This document shows positions 60,101 to 64,000 of a stretch of 64,000 nt of DNA, piece after piece. Source of the DNA: Lepisosteus oculatus (lineage: Eukaryota > Chordata > Actinopteri > Semionotiformes > Lepisosteidae); NCBI RefSeq assembly GCF_040954835.1, contig NC_090697.1:16298001-16362000 (forward strand), in the 5' to 3' direction. Below the pieces are notes generated by a model. The model saw nothing but the letters and a program-made list of their open reading frames with translations. It did not search any database and was not told the origin of the DNA. The first letter of the stretch is position 1, and each line of letters starts with the position of its first letter. Both the position numbers and the translations under genes were made by a program.

Positions 60101-62293
60101 CTAGACATGTTTTTTAAATCTTCTGTTTCCATTCCAATTAATTTCTTGAAAAAAATAATAGAATTACATGTTAAAACCTTTTGATTGTTTTATCTATAAA
60201 AATCACAGAGAACCAGATCAAAAGTATCAGGAAATGAATGAGAAATACTGGTGAACAAACCTTGTTTTTTAAGCTTCTAATGTTGATTAGATTTCAGCAT
60301 TTGTTAGTGTTATCAATTTGCATTTTCAGGACAGCCATTTCAAACATTACTTTTCCTGAATGCAGCGACATCTAACATTATTGTTTCCATAATCATGGGA
60401 CACAGACTTGAATATGGAGATGAGAATTTTAAGAAACTTCTTGAAATGAATAATAGAAATTTTGTGCTGACAGGAAGCCCACAGGTTCAGGTAAGGAACA
60501 AAAATATACAAAATAATTTTTAGAATTTTATATTAAATTACAAACTACAACTTTGTACTACATCAGCAGAGTCTAATTCTATTTTTCAGTTGTACAATAT
60601 ATACCCAATTATCCATTCCTTACCCGGCTTTCATCATGATGTTTTGAGACACCAAGATAATCTGAAAGCATTCTTCAGAAAGATCTTCATAGAAGAAAGG
60701 AAAGTATTAGATGAAAACAGCTCAAGAAATTTTATTAATTCATTTATGAAAAAACAAGAAACGGTAAGTCCTGTTTTATATCTCTAATCCTCAGCCTAAT
60801 AATTTTTAGACTGTAATCAGTATGATTGGCAGTTTTTGTTGTTGCAGCTACAATTTTATTTGCAAATGTCTTGTTTACTACTTTAATCAATTCAAATTGG
60901 TAAGAAATGTTTTGTCATTTCTAGTAAAAATGCTAAAAATTAAGTAGTTCAGCAATTTAAGAGAAATGCCTGAAATGTGTTGTTGGAAACTAGAGGTGTT
61001 ACAATTTAATCAAATCAAAATTAATATCAGTATCAAAATCAAATGTCCTAACACTAGCTTTATATGCAGGCAAAAGAAAACCTTATTGGCAGATAATACC
61101 AAGTGCAACATTACATGTTTTATTTTTTTCCCTAGTACAGTATGATAAGTTAAAAGGACAATGTTTATTTACAATAATAAAACATAAACACAAGTTTTCA
61201 CAGCAATTTTGAACTGATAATTATTGATCTGCGAGTTCCAGCGCCATGATTTCCATAGTCAAATAAAGCACAAAACTCTAACCAGCAATTGAGGACCAAA
61301 TACAATAAAAGGAAACTTGTGTCTTCTAAAATATTAGTTCCTCCTTAGAACTTAATCACTCTCTAAACCAGATACTAAATGAATGTAAATCTTTTTCTTA
61401 ATAGCTAAAAAATGAGATACTACTTTTAGCCTGATGGATACTGCAAATAGGAAATCGGTATTTCTTCAATTATAATAGGCCAGTTCCTTACTTAAAACCA
61501 AGACTTGACCTCCTTAATGCACAGATTATCTCAAATGATTCTGGATATTTAGTCTGTTAAAAGAGATTCTCTCTCACAATAACTTCTTTCTCCTGTACAA
61601 TTTTCTTTTCTCCACTATCTTTTTATCCTGCCATGCCATCTATGTGATTGCTCTAAGAGGGATGACACTGATTTAATAAAGAGTTGTTTGGCTATTGTGA
61701 TGCCTAAAGCGAGATGATAAAATAAAAGTTGTGTAAATACATTCCAGGATGCCCATAGATTTACTTATTGAATAAGGGACATTTGAAATTCGAGAAATTG
61801 GAAATCCCCAACAAGTCACATTATTTAACCATTAATATTAAGAAAAATAAGAACATAAAAGCTTAATATTTTCTCATTTAATGTAATAAAGATTCGTATA
61901 TGTACTTTTACCACACTCTCTAAATTGAATGTATGAAAGTGAAAATGTATTGGATAGAAATCAAAGAATGCATGGGGTTCTTTGAGCTAAATACAATCAA
62001 ATGTAATGTCAAGTTAAGTAAATGTGTTAAATAACATCAGCTATCTGGTCAAGGGATAAATGGGAATGAATATAAATTTAAAAATATTTTAGCTAGCCAG
62101 TATTTAGTGGATATTGGTGTTTTATTAGTGACTGAAATTGTAATCTTTCAGGAAAAGAAAAATCCTCATTCACACTTTCATGAGTGGAATCTGTTATGTA
62201 CCGTTACCAATTTGTTTGTTGCTGGGACAGAAACAACTTCCAACACTCTGCGCTGGGCTATTTTACTTATGGTGAAGTACCCTGAAATTCAAA
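54103..62293 (+). CDS. CYP2-family cytochrome P450, exons 1-6, runs off right end
   Basis: Exons: 54103-54291, 55631-55793, 56494-56643, 60330-60490, 60590-60763 and 62152-62293, all with GT-AG borders. Lengths of 163, 150, 161, 174 and 142 nt for exons 2-6 match the standard nine-exon CYP2 gene (exon 5 one codon short). The 326 residues present include an N-terminal membrane anchor (about 10-28), the proline hinge [13 protein letters not shown] (36-48), the helix-C WxxxR (W127, R131) in [12 protein letters not shown], and the I-helix AGTETT (303-308) for oxygen activation. ExxR and the haem Cys loop lie in exons 7-9, outside the window. The product would be an ER monooxygenase using cytochrome P450 reductase. 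RDLGMGK and [12 protein letters not shown] blocks suggest the fish CYP2K group; other fish CYP2 subfamilies are not excluded. No stop or frameshift is seen. Confidence 0.93.
56962..57172. mobile_element. Fold-back Penelope-like repeat in CYP2 intron 3
   Basis: The left arm starts AGGCAGCTGCGTCAGCATGT, then GGCTGCAAAGGAACAAGTAA and GGTTTATTCCATTC. The right arm is TTTTCAGCATGGAATAAACC followed by TTACTTGTTCCTTTGCAG. The arms pair over about 60 bp. The hammerhead-like part in the left arm is mutated (CCAAAGAAGGC, GCCAAAGCC). Confidence 0.7.
58080..58814 (+). mobile_element. Degenerate LINE (CR1/Rex1-like) in CYP2 intron 3
   Basis: Broken frames near 58240-58390 follow the reverse-transcriptase order seen in CR1/Rex1 LINEs: a HGFTKCRS stretch, then equivalents of LDFQKAFDKVPHKRL. 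Near 58650-58700 there is a trace of [10 protein letters not shown]. Many stops. The hAT-like element at 58815 follows directly. Confidence 0.5.
58815..59462. mobile_element. Non-autonomous hAT-like element
   Basis: The left end is CAGGGTGGGCCCTTGGC. The right end, read inward on the other strand, is CAGTGCCAGCCCTATC. Flanking 8-mers TACTTATC (58807-58814) and TAGGTATC (59463-59470) agree at 6 of 8 positions. It contains a SINE3 copy and no transposase. Confidence 0.45.
58893..59245 (+). repeat. 5S rRNA-derived SINE (SINE3-type)
   Basis: 5S-like head ATCACCCTGCAACTCACAAC, AGCCTGGTCAGTACCTGGAT and GAGACC-like TAGACCTCCTGGGAA. The body is GGGGCCAGCAGGGGGTGCTC, CAGTATAGTGACGGGGAC and TCTTTACCAATCGTG. 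It lies inside the hAT-like element in P450 intron 3. Confidence 0.8.
59783..59912. mobile_element. Fold-back Penelope-like repeat in CYP2 intron 3
   Basis: GGGTAGCTGCATCAGCGTGT, GGCTGCAAAGGAACAAGC and GGTTTATTCCATGCTGAAAA form the left arm. The short right arm reads TTGTTTCTTGTCTTTTCAGC before diverging. Confidence 0.6.
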
Positions 62294-62867
62294 GTAAGTT
62301 GTGTGTTCTCACCTCTATTTCAATAGTAAAATTTTATTTAGATTTCTGTTCTAACATTTTTTCAGAGGTTTAACATTAACACAAATGACCCAGCGATATT
62401 TACAGTAAGTAGATATGGATAACTGAAAAAATTTATACTGTAGGATAGTGGCCATTTCAGACTCTCATTTTATCTGGAACACACTACTTTATCAGAAGTA
62501 ATAAAAACATTGGATGTTTTTGTGGTCTTCTCTTTGTCCTATAATGTATAGAACAGTCGCATTTCCAAATGCAAAGAGTTCCACTTTTGAGAGACTGGTG
62601 GACTAGCTGTCCAACCTAAGACCTAAATCAGAAATAAGAAATAAATCAAAACTTCAAATTGGCAACTAGTCACTAGTGCCATTACAAACACAGTACTTAA
62701 CTAGCATATTGCTTACCAGAAGCCTCTTTTTTTTAAGTGATATATGAAATATTGGGTTTTCTTGTAGTATATTACTGGTGGATTAAAGTTTACTTAAACC
62801 ATGCCTAATCAACCAGTTATGATAATGACACTGATCTATTCAAGCTACACTGAAATACAGTAAATGG

Positions 62868-63405
62868 TGTGACAGTGTGTTGCGGGTGGCGCCCCGGCAA
62901 GCACCAGTAAAAACTCAACGCCTGGGGTGAGGGGCCAGAAGCACCGGCGTGAGGTTAGCAGGGACCAACAAGAATACGAACAGAGGTGGAAAAATAAACA
63001 AAAAGCAAAAAGAAAGTGTACCACTGTGCTTTGTTACCTCCACTGTGCCTTGTTACCTTTCTCTGTTTAGCGGGGTCCATTCTGGTGAGCAGAGCGCATA
63101 AGGTAAAAACAAACCAAGAACTGAGTGCATAACAAAACATGAGTGTGTAAGCTTGCCCTACTGAAAGTGCGTGATGGGACAGGCAGAAATAAAAATGAAA
63201 AGAAAACCTTACGCAGTTGCAATCCCCTCCAGGACTGTTGGTGAAAACTCCCCCCTTCTGGGGGGTATCCAGTGTGTCTTTATAGGATCCGCCCAGCTGG
63301 GGCTCATCAGCTAGAAGCCAAAACAGCTGAGACCGCAGAGACGAGGTGTCGCCCTTCTACCAGGGCTCCGCCTCCACACTGGACACGCCCCCGCGTAATG
63401 CCACA
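62868..63405 (-). mobile_element. Solo LTR in CYP2 intron 6
   Basis: A 538 bp element starting TGTGACAGTGTG and ending AATGCCACA, flanked by 4 bp duplications ATGG (62864-62867 and 63406-63409). A TATAAA box reads on the minus strand (63284-63279), so it is oriented against the P450. GC-rich (GGGTGGCGCCCCGGC, GGCGGAGCCC on the minus strand). No internal retroviral genes adjoin it. Its sequence differs from families A and C. Confidence 0.75.
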
Positions 63406-64000
63406 ATGGATAGAAAATAACTACACAAAGTGACGGGTAAATCGGGAAACAAAACACCACACCGTTTCAACTACTATTTATCTTTAGATTTGTAACGCTA
63501 TCGTGGACACCTATTTCGTGTCGTATCATCCTAATCCGTTAACATGACATGGAGGACATACACATAGAAATCCTGTGTTTCAAATGGGGAAATGCAGGAC
63601 TGGGGCTGTGGCTGGACCAATCCTGAAGTGAGCAACCTTCCCAGCCCAAACTTTGTCCATTACCTACTGGCCTTTCTGTTTGCTGTGTTGACTAGTACCT
63701 AAACTATCACGATAATCCTGTCTGGCCAGAGACATATTACAAATAGGCATTGCCAGTGCCCCTGACACACAGCAGTTGTTTTGTCATTTAATATTTGTAA
63801 TAATATGCCTCCTCACAAGACTGAACCTTTTTAAGCCTAATCCATTGTCTCACCATATGATTTTACCAGCCTATTCCGTTACCTGAGTAGACTACATTTT
63901 TATGGAGGAATCACCTTGCAGGCAGCTGACATTTATTCCTCTAATAATTTTGGATAAAATACATAACATTATTAAGCTCTCCATCTCTGGAGTATCCCCA
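63406..64000. other. CYP2 intron 6, nothing recognised
   Basis: The expected next exon, with the ExxR motif, does not appear before the window ends, so intron 6 exceeds 1.7 kb. Confidence 0.6.

Noticed and set aside
1..64000. CRISPR arrays, operons or other prokaryotic features
   Set aside because: The window is vertebrate nuclear DNA with introns; no regularly spaced repeats were seen.

Overview
This is nuclear DNA from a vertebrate, most likely a ray-finned fish. The evidence is intron-split genes with GT-AG borders, 5S-rRNA-derived (SINE3-type) and tRNA-derived SINEs, hAT fossils, solo LTRs and Penelope-like fragments, all in AT-rich, gene-poor sequence. A non-teleost fish (gar, bowfin or sturgeon type) is my guess; nothing here proves it.

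Three protein-coding genes can be supported, all assembled from exons. (1) tmem18 is complete on the minus strand, with five exons from 32812 down to 28537 and 152 codons. (2) A C1orf115 (RDD1) homologue is complete on the minus strand, with two exons (46445-46134 and 38086-37949), 149 codons and an 8 kb intron. (3) A CYP2-family cytochrome P450, probably CYP2K-like, lies on the plus strand. Six exons run from 54103 to 62293. The gene leaves the window on the right before the K-helix and haem-binding exons. The two minus-strand genes lie in tandem. The P450 starts about 7.7 kb from, and diverges from, C1orf115. They show no sign of forming one pathway: tmem18 is a nuclear-envelope/ER membrane protein, C1orf115 a small membrane-associated protein linked to drug response, and the P450 an ER monooxygenase.

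Layout: 1-28.5 kb is a gene-poor flank 3' of tmem18, filled with repeats (two related solo LTRs, a third LTR inside a LINE fossil, a hAT element inside a SINE, Penelope-like fragments). 28.5-32.8 kb is tmem18 with a CRE-like site upstream. 33-35 kb holds a fold-back repeat, a TTA microsatellite and a LINE tail. 35-46.4 kb is C1orf115, whose intron carries a 150 bp inverted repeat pair and a GC-rich LTR-like block. 46.4-54 kb is intergenic with SINEs and hAT debris. 54.1 kb to the end is the P450, whose third intron is crowded with insertions and whose sixth intron contains a minus-oriented solo LTR.

The most unusual recurring structure is a short repeat, present about seven times, that carries a hammerhead-ribozyme-like core (CTGANGA, short stem, GAAAC). 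It often occurs as a head-to-head fold-back. It fits the terminal repeats of Penelope-like retroelements.
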